From the NCBI GenBank assembly GCA_045546915.1, contig JAZQDU010000016.1, positions 1-64,000 of the forward strand: a stretch of 64,000 nt of DNA, written 5' to 3'. The stretch is from UMGS172 sp045546915 (GTDB lineage: Bacteria > Bacillota > Clostridia > Oscillospirales > Acutalibacteraceae). The notes under the pieces are model-generated. The model made no database searches. It was given only the letters and a program-made list of their open reading frames with translations, and had not been told where the DNA came from. A program made the position numbers and the translations under genes. Below are positions 32,613 through 41,842 of the stretch, piece by piece. Numbering within the stretch: position 1 is the stretch's first letter; the number at the start of each line of letters is the position of its first letter.

Positions 32613-33215
32613 CTATTTACTATATATACTTCCAATTTTATCAAACGGGTAAACCCTGTAAAGTGCCTTACCGAGTATCTGATGTGTATCGATAAATCCA
32701 ATAGATGCAGCTCTACTGTCAAGCGAAACCGAACGGTTATCACCCAAAACAAATACCGAACCTTCAGGAACCTGAACAGGATAATCGTGGCACTTTTCAG
32801 TGAGAGATACAAAAGGTTCGGTCCTTGCCTGCTCGGTAAACTCATTACCCTTAGGCTCCATAGTATCTTTAGTATCGCCCACGTAAACAACACCGTCAAA
32901 AATATTTATCCACTGACCCTCGGTTGCAATTACCCTTTTTATAAGCGGTATATCACCGAAAACCTCACTCGAAATTACAACAATATCACCGTACTGAGGC
33001 TTATATAAAACATCGGATATAACTACCCTTTCCTTATGCAGCAACGTGTCGTTCATGGAAGTACCGTCAACCACAACCTGCTTAAAAACAAAGGTGAACA
33101 GCAACAAAATTATTACGATTGTCGCAACGGCGCAATCAATCCATTCGTATATTTCTGTCCATACAGATTTTGTTTCTTTAATATTTTCTTTTTGAGGTAT
33201 ATTATTTTCGTTCAA
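32613..33215 (-). CDS. lepB: Signal peptidase I
   Basis: Membrane serine protease that removes signal peptides. One N-terminal transmembrane helix (about residues 27-46) is followed by GTSMNDTLL with nucleophile S53 and IPLIKRVIATEG with general base K93. The C-terminal VFVLGDNRSVSLDSR is the family box. I chose TTG at 33215 (200 residues) because GGAGG lies 7 bases upstream; an earlier TTG at 33233 precedes that ribosome site. First gene of the lepB-rbgA-rnhB-yraN operon. Confidence 0.96.
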   Translation of the reverse strand: MNENNIPQKENIKETKSVWTEIYEWIDCAVATIVIILLLFTFVFKQVVVDGTSMNDTLLHKERVVISDVLYKPQYGDIVVISSEVFGDIPLIKRVIATEGQWINIFDGVVYVGDTKDTMEPKGNEFTEQARTEPFVSLTEKCHDYPVQVPEGSVFVLGDNRSVSLDSRAASIGFIDTHQILGKALYRVYPFDKIGSIYSK

Positions 33216-33267
33216 AACTAAACCTCCAACCAAAAATTATACTTATATTATACATAAAAACAAAAAA

Positions 33268-33291
33268 GGAAGCAAGAGTTTTCTTGCTTCC
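33268..33291 (-). terminator. Terminator of rplS
   Basis: A 10-bp perfect stem GGAAGCAAGA with a 4-base loop, followed by TTTTTT on the minus strand. It separates rplS from lepB. Confidence 0.85.
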
Positions 33292-33312
33292 CTTTTCAAG
33301 GTTTTTGTAAAA

Positions 33313-33654
33313 TTAAAGTTGCTCTTTAACCTTAGCAGCCTTACCAACCCTATCACGGAGATAGTAAAGTTTTGCTCTGCGAATCTTACCGGTTCTTACA
33401 AGCTCAACCTTCTCAACGTTGGGAGAATGTACGGGGAATACACGCTCAACACCTACGCCGTAAGAAACGCGGCGAACGGTGAATGTTTCAGCAATACCGC
33501 TGTTATTCTTAGCAATAACAGTACCCTCGAAAACCTGAATTCTCGACTTATCTCCTTCAGTGATTCTAACGTGAACACGAACGGTGCTACCGATTTTAAT
33601 CTCGGGAGCGTCTGCCTTAAGCATACCGGCAGAAATTTCTTTAACGAAATCCAT
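33313..33654 (-). CDS. rplS: 50S ribosomal protein L19
   Basis: A 113-residue ribosomal protein at the subunit interface. Recognised by IKIGSTVRVHVRITEGDKSRIQVFEGTVIA, ETFTVRRVSYGVGVERVFPVHSP and KIRRAKLYYLR. The ATG at 33654 is preceded by AAGGAGG at 8 bases; an upstream in-frame start at 33687 would run through the ribosome site. It is monocistronic here. The usual neighbours rpsP, rimM and trmD are absent. Confidence 0.97.
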   Translation of the reverse strand: MDFVKEISAGMLKADAPEIKIGSTVRVHVRITEGDKSRIQVFEGTVIAKNNSGIAETFTVRRVSYGVGVERVFPVHSPNVEKVELVRTGKIRRAKLYYLRDRVGKAAKVKEQL

Positions 33655-33800
33655 CTTATTTTCCTCCTTAAGTTTTTCATCAGGCATTCATAACTTTCAA
33701 ATCATAGGCGGCTTATTACCGCAAAAGCAGAGGACTACCCGCTTTGGTGTCGTTAAACGGCATCAAACCCATCGGCAAGGAAACCGACGAAATCAAATGC
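33655..33800 (-). promoter_or_regulatory. Leader of rplS, candidate autogenous control region
   Basis: About 145 bases of untranslated leader carry several short stems (for example GCGG/CCGC and AAAGC/GCTTT on the minus strand). L19 leaders that bind L19 are known in Bacilli; I cannot confirm that this one fits the same model. Confidence 0.45.
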
Positions 33801-33806
33801 TCAAGT

Positions 33807-33835
33807 ATATTACCACAAACAAATCAAAAAAGCAA
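33807..33835 (-). promoter_or_regulatory. Promoter of rplS
   Basis: Minus-strand TTGCTT (33830-33835), a 17-base spacer and TAATAT (33807-33812), about 150 bases before the start codon. Confidence 0.65.
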
Positions 33836-33876
33836 GTGTTTTTTAACATTTTAGTATATTTTTTTGAAAATCAAAA

Positions 33877-34899
33877 CTATTCAACGATAAGGTCTTGAAT
33901 ATTTCTAAGTTCAAAATCAATATTTTTTATTAATGTTGGGTGTTTTAATGCGTAATATGCACCCCTTGCAACACAATGTTCGGCATCGCGTTGGATATAA
34001 ACCTCACAACTCAAATAGTCAGACAAGAGTTCTGCCATTCCGTGCACATTGGCTCCTCCGCCTGCAACATTAACCCTATCCGCCATAATGTCGGCAACAA
34101 CATCAGGGTCGGTTTTTTCAATAACACCTTTCACAACCTTACAGATGGACTCACCCACATCACGCATAGCAGAATAAACGTCACTTGAAGAAATATCAAA
34201 AATTTGAGGCATGCCGGTAAAAAGATTTCTACCCTTTGCCTTAATGGTGACCTGCTCGGAACGTGGTATTACCGAGCCAATCTGCATTTTTATATCTTCA
34301 GCGGTTAACCAGCCAATGAGAATATTAAACTCTTTACGAACGTATTTTATAATTGCCTCGTCAAAATCTATCGAGCCAACCGGTGCCGAATCGCACTGAA
34401 CAATACCGCCGGCCGAAAGCGCCGCTACATCGGTAACACCTGCTCCGATATCAACAACAAGTTTTCCGCCCGGTTTAAAGAAATCAATACCCATTCCCAA
34501 AGCAGCGGCAAACGCAGTATCAATTATCTGTGCACTTCTGCCACCTGCTGTTGCGACTGCATTAGCCACCGAACGACGCTGAATTGAGGTAGCGCCCGAA
34601 GGCATAGCAACTATAACCCTTGGTTTAATCAGCCTCTTACCGATTGACCTGCTCATATATTCACTAAGCATCTGCTCAGCAACATCATAATCGGCTATCA
34701 TTCCTCGTTGAATGGGAAAAACCGTTTCAATGTTTTCCGAAGTGCGACCAACCATGTCTTTGGCTCTATTACCAAAACAAATTGGTTCAAACGTGTCACT
34801 TTCAACCGTTGCAACGGTCGGTTCTTCAAGCAATATTCTGTTGTAACTGTAAATTACAGTCTTATAGGTTCCCAAATCAATAGCAACATCTATTGGCAT
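33877..34899 (-). CDS. MreB/Mbl-family actin-like protein
   Basis: A 340-residue actin-like ATPase that would position cell-wall synthesis. Motifs: IDVAIDLGTYKTVIYSYN (phosphate 1, with TYK where TAN is usual), KLVVDIGAGVTDVAALSAGGIV (phosphate 2), GSIDFDEAIIKYVRKEF and LTAEDIKMQIGSV. The amphipathic N-terminal helix of many MreBs is absent. The ATG at 34899 has GAGG 7 bases upstream. No mreC or mreD is beside it. It sits after comF, so it looks like an extra Mbl-type copy; a main mreBCD elsewhere is likely. Confidence 0.92.
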   Translation of the reverse strand: MPIDVAIDLGTYKTVIYSYNRILLEEPTVATVESDTFEPICFGNRAKDMVGRTSENIETVFPIQRGMIADYDVAEQMLSEYMSRSIGKRLIKPRVIVAMPSGATSIQRRSVANAVATAGGRSAQIIDTAFAAALGMGIDFFKPGGKLVVDIGAGVTDVAALSAGGIVQCDSAPVGSIDFDEAIIKYVRKEFNILIGWLTAEDIKMQIGSVIPRSEQVTIKAKGRNLFTGMPQIFDISSSDVYSAMRDVGESICKVVKGVIEKTDPDVVADIMADRVNVAGGGANVHGMAELLSDYLSCEVYIQRDAEHCVARGAYYALKHPTLIKNIDFELRNIQDLIVE

Positions 34900-34922
34900 A
34901 GTCACACCTCACTTTACAATTA

Positions 34923-35657
34923 TTATATTTCACCGTCGTCTAAATTACAAGTACCTTTCTCCGAAATAAGTACAACCGCTGTATATACCTCTTCCGCCCC
35001 ACAGAGCCTTAACTGTTTTGCACACTCACTTAATGTATTACCGGTTGTTTTTATATCATCAACAAGCAGTACTGTTTTACCTTTTAGTTCGCTAGTCACC
35101 TTATAAACACCCTTAACATTAGCACGGCGTTCCTCGACATTAAGGTCGTGTTGCTTCTTATTATCTTTTATTTTAATAAGGATTTTATTATCAAACGGCA
35201 ACGATAACTGCTTTGCCACTTTCTTTGCCAAAAGTTCTGCCTGGTTATAGCCACGCTCTGCTTTTCCACGTTTTGTAGCGGGTACTGCAACAACAATATC
35301 CGGAGTTATCTTAGGAAACTTTCTTTTAAAACACAGTGCCGCCTGACGTCCAAAATAGTCGGCTGCAAAAGCACCGCCTAAAAACTTCATTTTATAAACC
35401 GCACTTTGTGCGGCATCTTTATTCCAGAACACCCCGCAAACTGCTGTAAAAAGGTTATTAAATTTATCACAATCGCACCGGCTTAACCGATTTCCGCATT
35501 TATCACAAGTCTCGGTGACAACACGGCACTTATTAAGGACAGTACGGCAATTATCACACGGCTCATCATCTACATTTACTTCACCGCAACATGGACATCT
35601 CGGTGGAAACACAAGGTCCTGCAAGCCTTTTAATATTATTTTCAATTCAGATTTCAT
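34923..35657 (-). CDS. comF: ComF family phosphoribosyltransferase-like protein
   Basis: A 244-residue ComFC-type protein. An N-terminal zinc region has four Cys pairs (CPCC, CDNC, CDKC, CDC). The phosphoribosyltransferase fold follows with AVPATKRGKAERGYNQAELLAK and the PRPP loop VLLVDDIKTTGNTLSECA. In Bacillus it helps DNA uptake; in others it is a conserved protein of unclear role. The start overlaps the end of recD2 by 11 bases. Confidence 0.93.
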   Translation of the reverse strand: MKSELKIILKGLQDLVFPPRCPCCGEVNVDDEPCDNCRTVLNKCRVVTETCDKCGNRLSRCDCDKFNNLFTAVCGVFWNKDAAQSAVYKMKFLGGAFAADYFGRQAALCFKRKFPKITPDIVVAVPATKRGKAERGYNQAELLAKKVAKQLSLPFDNKILIKIKDNKKQHDLNVEERRANVKGVYKVTSELKGKTVLLVDDIKTTGNTLSECAKQLRLCGAEEVYTAVVLISEKGTCNLDDGEI

Positions 35658-37854
35658 TTTTTAATAAATGTTTCAACGCGGTATAGCGCAAAGTTTTACG
35701 GTCGTTTAACGACATCTGTTTTATAACCTCTCGACTTCCAACGGTAATTAGCAATTTTTTTGCTCTTGTAACCGCAGTATACAACAAATTTCTGTATTTT
35801 AATTGATACGGAAAATCAAGTAACGGTAATATTACACAGTCAAATTCACTTCCCTGACTTTTGTGAACAGTAATTGCATACGCAAGTTCCAGTTGTGCTA
35901 CCTGCTCACCTGAATATGATGCCACACGGTCGACGAATCTGACGGTTAGTTCCCTGTTTTTAACATCGATATCCTCTAAAACGCCTACATCGCCGTTAAA
36001 AACACCCATACCAACATTACCTTGGTCATCTTCCCACACAATATCATAATTGTTTTTAGTCTGCATGACCTTATCGCCTTTTCTAAGCACAAACCCTCTA
36101 AAGGCAATCTCCGGCTTGTCCTCAAACGGAGGATTTATCTGTTCTTGTAAAATATTATTGATATTTACAGTACCGAGTTCCATTTTTTTAGAAGGACAAA
36201 GCACCTGAATATCATCAGCAGGCGAAAAGCCGTATGCTTCGGGCAAACGTCGGCAATAAAGGTTGGTAACAAGACGCAATGCCGACTGTGCTGTTCTTTG
36301 TTCAAGCATAAAAAAGTCAGAATCCCGACAGTCAAGTTCCAACTCTTGACCGTTGATAATATTGTGCGCGTTAACAATAATTTTACTTTGAAGCGCTTGT
36401 CTAAAGACCTTTTGCAAGCGGATACAACAAAAAGCACCCGAATCAATTAGGTCTCTGAGAACATTACCTGCACCTACACTCGGCAGCTGGTCGGAATCGC
36501 CCACAAGAATCAGCCTCGTGCCTAAACGCAAAGCCCTTAACAATGCATCAAACAACACAACATCGACCATTGACATTTCATCTACTATAACAACGTCGGC
36601 TTCTAACGGATTTTTTTCATTACGGACAAAAACATGGCCTTTTGAGTCATCCGACTTGCCGACTTCCAACAATCTATGAACTGTTTTTGCCTCACGCCCC
36701 GTCAGTTCGGAAAGGCGTTTTGCCGCACGACCGGTAGGTGCCGCAAGTGCCACTTTCATATTGCGGCTTTCCATAACCTCAATTATTCCGTTTACGGCGG
36801 TGGTTTTTCCTGTTCCGGGACCACCTGTTAAAATAAAAATGCTCGATTCAAGACTTTTTATTATTGCTGATTTTTGCAGTTGCTCAAAGGTTATACCAAG
36901 CTTAAGACCTGTTTTTTCAAGTTCTTTTTCGGTAACGGGTTTTAAATTGCCGGACAAAGAAAGTTCAAGTGCCATTCGGTTGGCTATGTAAGACTCATGT
37001 TCAAAAAACTCGGTCACCGAAACAAAAGGTACGCTTCCAATTATAATTTCATGTAAAATTTTTCGTTCATACAGAATTTCACAAGTATCGTCGGCAAGAT
37101 AAGTATCACAGTCAAGCAGTTCACATGCTATTTTTAATACGCGCTCTTTAGGTAGGCATGTATGACCGTTTAAAAGGTTATGTTTAACAACATACATTAT
37201 TCCTGCACAAAGTCGCTCAGCATTATCATCGGGTATGTTTAAACGTTTTCCGATTTCATCGGCTTTTTCAAAATCCCATCCTATGCCATCGTTACATAAT
37301 AGGTAAGGATTAGACTCGATTTGTTCTGCGGCAGTTTCGCCCAAAACCTTTAAAGCCGACACCGCATCATCTGCCGAAATACCATAACCCGCCAAACGCA
37401 AGCAAATTTCTCTTAAAGAGCGTCTTTTTGAGATTTCGGCACTGATTTGCATAGCCTTTGCACGGCTAATTCCCTTGACAGCGATAAGCCTTTCGGGTTC
37501 CTTTTCCATAACTTCAAACGTATCGTCTTTAAACAGCCCTACTATCTTTTTTGCAGTAGCAGGGCCTATTCCTTTTATAACTCCTGAGGACAAATATTTA
37601 AGAATGGCAGCCGAACCCGAAGGCAAAGTCTTAACTAAGGCCTCAGCCTTGAACTGCTGGCCGTAGGTGGGATGTACCATAAACCTGCCTGTCAGTTCCA
37701 ATTCTTCACCAACTGAAACATTACTAAGATTGCCTACTACTGTTTCGGTACCATTTTCGTTCTCAATTTCAATAACAGCAAAATTAGTGTCGGCACTGCT
37801 GAAAACAACACGTTTTACCGTACCTTTTATGATTTCAAAAGACAGTTCCGACAT
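35647..37854 (-). CDS. recD2: ATP-dependent RecD2-type DNA helicase
   Basis: A 735-residue 5'-3' helicase of the RecD2 kind (without RecBC). The N-terminal OB-like part and helix-hairpin-helix stretch (SSGVIKGIGPATAKKIV, VKGISRAKAMQI) come first, then Walker A LTGGPGTGKTTAVNGI, motif II VVIVDEMSMVD, motif IV-like VGDSDQLPSVGAGNVL and the C-terminal AITVHKSQGSEFDCVIL. The ATG at 37854 with GAGG upstream is preferred to the GTG at 37863. Operon with comF. Confidence 0.95.
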   Translation of the reverse strand: MSELSFEIIKGTVKRVVFSSADTNFAVIEIENENGTETVVGNLSNVSVGEELELTGRFMVHPTYGQQFKAEALVKTLPSGSAAILKYLSSGVIKGIGPATAKKIVGLFKDDTFEVMEKEPERLIAVKGISRAKAMQISAEISKRRSLREICLRLAGYGISADDAVSALKVLGETAAEQIESNPYLLCNDGIGWDFEKADEIGKRLNIPDDNAERLCAGIMYVVKHNLLNGHTCLPKERVLKIACELLDCDTYLADDTCEILYERKILHEIIIGSVPFVSVTEFFEHESYIANRMALELSLSGNLKPVTEKELEKTGLKLGITFEQLQKSAIIKSLESSIFILTGGPGTGKTTAVNGIIEVMESRNMKVALAAPTGRAAKRLSELTGREAKTVHRLLEVGKSDDSKGHVFVRNEKNPLEADVVIVDEMSMVDVVLFDALLRALRLGTRLILVGDSDQLPSVGAGNVLRDLIDSGAFCCIRLQKVFRQALQSKIIVNAHNIINGQELELDCRDSDFFMLEQRTAQSALRLVTNLYCRRLPEAYGFSPADDIQVLCPSKKMELGTVNINNILQEQINPPFEDKPEIAFRGFVLRKGDKVMQTKNNYDIVWEDDQGNVGMGVFNGDVGVLEDIDVKNRELTVRFVDRVASYSGEQVAQLELAYAITVHKSQGSEFDCVILPLLDFPYQLKYRNLLYTAVTRAKKLLITVGSREVIKQMSLNDRKTLRYTALKHLLKNEI

Positions 37855-37864
37855 TAAAATCACC

Positions 37865-38203
37865 TCATTTTTTACAATAAATTTTTAACATTTCGCAAAA
37901 ATCGTTTACTGTCAGCAGTCTTATTCTGCTCCCCTTACACAGAGCATAACACGTTTCTTTACACTCCTCGTTTATACCGCAATCAATAGCATACGCACGT
38001 ACGTTATTAAGACCGCTATCCCATCCGAGTGTTTCAATTGCCATTTGAAGTTCGATATCTGCAGAAGACCCGCTTAGCATTACAGCATAAAGTCTTGAAT
38101 CACCATTTGTAGGTGCTACAATTTTAAGTACAAGCCACTTTATTACGCTGACAATTCCGATTATAAAGAAAACAACTATAATAATTCCTGCAAAAACATG
38201 CAT
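37865..38203 (-). CDS. Small membrane-anchored protein of unknown function
   Basis: A 112-residue protein. One N-terminal transmembrane helix (HVFAGIIIVVFFIIGIVSVIKWLVL), then a cytosolic domain with LYAVMLSGSSADIELQMAIETLGWD. Four Cys occur in CGINEECKETCYALC. I do not recognise a named family. The ATG at 38203 has GAGG just 2 bases upstream; the frame could also start with TTG at 38221. It is followed after 10 bases by recD2. Confidence 0.75.
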   Translation of the reverse strand: MHVFAGIIIVVFFIIGIVSVIKWLVLKIVAPTNGDSRLYAVMLSGSSADIELQMAIETLGWDSGLNNVRAYAIDCGINEECKETCYALCKGSRIRLLTVNDFCEMLKIYCKK

Positions 38204-38281
38204 AACCTCACCACATTTCAAAAAATAATAACGCTTTTTGCACTATCAGTACATTTTATGAAACACAGCAAGTCCTTGTCA

Positions 38282-38320
38282 AAAAAGACCGTGGGTAGTT
38301 TCTGCCCCAACGGTCTTTTT
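38282..38320 (-). terminator. Terminator of the cdaA-cdaR operon
   Basis: An 11-bp perfect stem AAAAAGACCGT, with further GGG/CCC pairing inside, and A/T runs on both sides, just beyond the cdaR stop. Confidence 0.85.
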
Positions 38321-38322
38321 AA

Positions 38323-39672
38323 TTATATTACATCAACCTCAACGTTTTTTACGCTTATATTGGTCATCCATGCTCTATACTTTGCATTGACTGAAACAAC
38401 AATTGTTTTGGAAACATTGTTTTCAGCACAGTCAACGGTTAAGTTAATATCGCTCTCTTTTAATTTTCTGATGTCACCGGCATTACCGCAAATTGTGATT
38501 TTTATGGCTCCCGTGTATTTTACCATCCATGAACTTTCTCCCGTATTTATAAGTTTTATTTTATCGGGAGTAATGGTTATTTCTTTGCTCGAAAGTTTAC
38601 CACCAAAATCAATCTCAACAATAATTTCCTGAGTGCCATCTGCAATTTCAACACCGTCTTCAAGTATGAAAGACCTTAAGAAAGAATCATTGTTTTCCTT
38701 GATTTGAGAAAAATCGATAGGTGCAAGTTTTATACCATTAACTTTAAGCTCATCTATCTTATCCGCAGGGCCTTTAACCTCTATTTGCGTAATCGGTTTT
38801 GCCTTTGCTTTAACAAGTTCGTTGTTAGGATATAGCGTAAACTTAGGCATACCGCTTTGTGATTCCAAGTAATAGGCAGGAAGATTAGTGAACGTCGGCA
38901 CAATTGTAACCATTGCACGTTTAAACACAACCACACGAAGATAAAATTCGTTATCATACTGTAATGAACCCGAATCAACTTGGTTACCCAACGCATCATA
39001 AAAAGTAAGTACAACATCATGGAAATTATGCGATTCAGATGAAACTTCCGCATTAGTCAGTACAGGTTTTGCAACCACCTTGCTTATTGCCGATATAAAC
39101 TCTGACGGACCCTTTACAGAAAGCGACGTTATTTCAGCACCCTCGGAATCGTCACGACGAAGTTTACTTTTATCTGTGTCAATTTCACAGCCCTCGGCAA
39201 GAAAATCTACATATTCCGAAACATCAATTTGAACCGGCACTTCGGCAGCCGTACTGTAATCGTATACAACCTGGATATAAGACGGCGAAATGCTTACTAT
39301 TTCACAGTCGTTTTTAGCAACCGACGCGGTAAGGGTAAGTACATATGTTCCCGGTTTTGAAACCTCAGAATATGATTTAACCGAAACAGATATATCATCC
39401 TTAGATACGGTACTTACAATATAGCCCGGACCGTTAACGGTAACCGAAACTGATTGAGTATACTCACCAAGAGGTATCAAAGCTCGGTCATTATCGTCCT
39501 TTTGGTCAGCAACCGAAACCGATATATCGTTAAAAGTAATATCACGCGACGGATTTTCGGTAATATCTATGACAAGCCAAAAAATAATGGCTAAAATAAC
39601 CGAAAAAGCTACAAGAAACTTTTTATTGTCAAACAATTTATTAATCCACGATACCGGGTTTAGATTAATCAT
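38323..39672 (-). CDS. cdaR: YbbR-domain protein, CdaA regulator
   Basis: A 449-residue protein with one N-terminal transmembrane helix (FLVAFSVILAIIFWLVIDI) and several YbbR-like repeats outside the membrane (each with a V..GP pattern, for example VTVNGPGYIVSTV, LSVKGPSEFISAI, IEVKGPADKIDEL). YbbR/CdaR proteins bind and modulate the membrane diadenylate cyclase CdaA. The start at 39672 has GGAG 10 bases upstream. It lies 21 bases after cdaA. glmM, which normally completes this operon, is not here. Confidence 0.92.
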   Translation of the reverse strand: MINLNPVSWINKLFDNKKFLVAFSVILAIIFWLVIDITENPSRDITFNDISVSVADQKDDNDRALIPLGEYTQSVSVTVNGPGYIVSTVSKDDISVSVKSYSEVSKPGTYVLTLTASVAKNDCEIVSISPSYIQVVYDYSTAAEVPVQIDVSEYVDFLAEGCEIDTDKSKLRRDDSEGAEITSLSVKGPSEFISAISKVVAKPVLTNAEVSSESHNFHDVVLTFYDALGNQVDSGSLQYDNEFYLRVVVFKRAMVTIVPTFTNLPAYYLESQSGMPKFTLYPNNELVKAKAKPITQIEVKGPADKIDELKVNGIKLAPIDFSQIKENNDSFLRSFILEDGVEIADGTQEIIVEIDFGGKLSSKEITITPDKIKLINTGESSWMVKYTGAIKITICGNAGDIRKLKESDINLTVDCAENNVSKTIVVSVNAKYRAWMTNISVKNVEVDVI

Positions 39673-39702
39673 TTCCGTCACGCTCCTTTCCTAAAACTTT
39701 GA

Positions 39703-40608
39703 TTATTCTTCCGAAGTTTTACGGTTTTCCTTTTGATTTCGCTTGAAAAATTTTGTGAATTTATTTTGTCCGCCATCATTATCATCGGTAAGTAATTCAC
39801 TATACAGTTTTTCTTTTAATGTTACCTGATTTAAGCCACGTTCTATAGTGCCGTTAATGCATACCGATATTTTACCGGTTTCCTCCGACACAACAACTAC
39901 CAAAGCATCGGACGACTCACTCATACCAACTGCGGCACGGTGCCTTGTTCCAAGTTCCTTACTGAGTTCGTTATTAGAAGTCAAAGGCAAAATACAGCCT
40001 GCTGATAAAATGGTATTTTTACGCACCACAACACCGCCATCGTGCAACGGTGATTTCGGATAAAACAAATTTTTTATAAGTTCTTCAGATACATCTGCAT
40101 TAATGCCGGTACCTGTTGCAGTAATTTCACCGAGTGGTGTCGAGCGCTCGAAAACAATAAGTGCTCCAACTTTATCGTCTGACATTGAACTGCAAGCCTT
40201 ACAAATATTGTCAATACTGCTCTTTATCTTTTCGTTTCCTGCTGTCTCGTGATTGTTTCCAATCCAACCGAAGCTGCTATGCCCCATTCTTTCCAAAGCA
40301 TGGCGCAACTCCGGCTGGAAAATAATTGCAATAGCGATAATGGCGTAATCGAAAAACTTAACGAGCAACCATTTTAACGAAATCAAATCAAACCACTGCG
40401 CCATAACCCAGACAAGCAAAAGAAAAAGCAAGCCTTTTATGAGGATTTTAGCACGCGTTTCTTTGAAAAAGCCAACCGCCTTGTAAATAATGTAAGCGAT
40501 AATAACAATATCGATAATATCAGCAATACGGATATCAGCAAAGGCTAAAAATATCTGAGCAAAAAAGCCTCTGATAATCTCAAATACGGAAACAAAAAAC
40601 TCTTGCAT
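39703..40608 (-). CDS. cdaA: Diadenylate cyclase CdaA
   Basis: Membrane enzyme that makes c-di-AMP from two ATP. Three N-terminal transmembrane helices (to about residue 95) are followed by the DisA_N cyclase domain. The active-site motifs are SPLHDGGVVV (DGG in place of the usual DGA) and GTRHRAAVGMSE (RHR). c-di-AMP controls potassium and cell-wall balance. 301 residues is slightly longer than the usual 270-280, owing to a basic tail (FFKRNQKENRKTSEE). Confidence 0.96.
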   Translation of the reverse strand: MQEFFVSVFEIIRGFFAQIFLAFADIRIADIIDIVIIAYIIYKAVGFFKETRAKILIKGLLFLLLVWVMAQWFDLISLKWLLVKFFDYAIIAIAIIFQPELRHALERMGHSSFGWIGNNHETAGNEKIKSSIDNICKACSSMSDDKVGALIVFERSTPLGEITATGTGINADVSEELIKNLFYPKSPLHDGGVVVRKNTILSAGCILPLTSNNELSKELGTRHRAAVGMSESSDALVVVVSEETGKISVCINGTIERGLNQVTLKEKLYSELLTDDNDGGQNKFTKFFKRNQKENRKTSEE

Positions 40609-40655
40609 TATCGCACATCCTTTCCAAAACGGTTATATCTATCAATACACAATAT

Positions 40656-40684
40656 ATTGTAGCATACAAGTTGCTCAGTATCAA
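40656..40684 (-). promoter_or_regulatory. Promoter of cdaA-cdaR
   Basis: Minus-strand TTGATA (40679-40684), a 17-base spacer and TACAAT (40656-40661), just beyond the cysteine desulfurase stop. Confidence 0.7.
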
Positions 40685-40687
40685 TAG

Positions 40688-41842
40688 TTATTTTAAATTT
40701 TTTCTCGGAAAAATTATTTTTTTTACACTTTCTACCAATGCATCGGCTTGGTCTTTAGTATTATAAGAAGAACAGCAAATTCTTACTGTGCCGATATCAA
40801 TAGTTCCAAGCCTTCTGTGAGCCATCGGTGCGCAATGAAGGCCAGCCCTGACAGCAATATTGTCATTACCTAAATAAGTTGCCGTTTGGTCAGATGATAA
40901 ACCGTTTACATTAAACGACAATGTCGGAACATACTCACCAAACTTAGGCTTCGGTGTATAAAGCACAACTCCGTCTAATTTTGACAGTTGCTCATAAATA
41001 TAACCCGCCAACTGAAGTTCGTGGCGGTAAATCTTGTCTGTTCCCCGTGACATAACATAATCAAGTCCTGCCGATATGCCTAAAATTCCGGGCACGTTCA
41101 AGGTTCCGCTTTCATACCTGTCAGGAAATTCATCAGGTTGTTCATATCCTGCAGAAAACGAGCCTGTACCACCCTCAAATACCGTTTCAGGAATTTCACC
41201 CAATGAAATCAGTATGCCAATCCCCATCGGAGCATAAAGTCCTTTATGCGGTGCTATACAAAGATAATCAATCATAGAATTTTTCATGTTGATATCCAGT
41301 ATACCGGCTGATTGTGCTGCATCTACCATAAACGGAACATTTCTCTCGGCACAAATCATGCCTATTTCTTTTATTGGCAAAACATAACCTGTAACATTAG
41401 ATGCATGTGTCACAGCAACTAATCGGGTGTCTTTAGTTATAAGTCTTTCGAATGACCTTACAGTTGCATCCCTATCCCCAAATATGACCTCTGCGTAATC
41501 TACGTCAACACCGTTTTTCTGCAGTTTATAAAGAGGTCTTGCAACCGCGTTGTGTTCTAAACTTGAAGTTACAACATGGTCACCGGGACGGCAAACTCCT
41601 TTCAAAACAAGGTTTATAGCACCGGTGCAGTTGGGCGTAAATACCACCCTTTCGGGTGCATCGGCACCAAAAAAGGTTGATATTTTTTTGCGACAATTGT
41701 ATATTTCTTCCGAACACTTGACCGACTGTTCATAACCGCCTCTGCCCGGATTGACCGACATCTGATTTAGTGCACGGTTAACAGCACTAATAACTTCTTT
41801 GGGTTTTACACCGGTTGTAGCGGCGTTGTCAAAATATATCAC
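40688..41842 (-). CDS. Cysteine desulfurase-like class V aminotransferase
   Basis: PLP enzyme that takes sulfur (or selenium) from cysteine-type substrates. The PLP lysine is K200 in CIAPHKGLYAP, and FMVDAAQSAG holds D174. A cysteine in RAGLHCAPMAH is the candidate persulfide carrier. 384 residues is normal. Start is GTG at 41842, overlapping the DUF3343 stop by 4 bases (GTGA). DUF3343 next door has been linked by annotation to sulfur or selenium carrier functions. The NifU/IscU scaffold is not present here. Confidence 0.92.
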   Translation of the reverse strand: MIYFDNAATTGVKPKEVISAVNRALNQMSVNPGRGGYEQSVKCSEEIYNCRKKISTFFGADAPERVVFTPNCTGAINLVLKGVCRPGDHVVTSSLEHNAVARPLYKLQKNGVDVDYAEVIFGDRDATVRSFERLITKDTRLVAVTHASNVTGYVLPIKEIGMICAERNVPFMVDAAQSAGILDINMKNSMIDYLCIAPHKGLYAPMGIGILISLGEIPETVFEGGTGSFSAGYEQPDEFPDRYESGTLNVPGILGISAGLDYVMSRGTDKIYRHELQLAGYIYEQLSKLDGVVLYTPKPKFGEYVPTLSFNVNGLSSDQTATYLGNDNIAVRAGLHCAPMAHRRLGTIDIGTVRICCSSYNTKDQADALVESVKKIIFPRKNLK

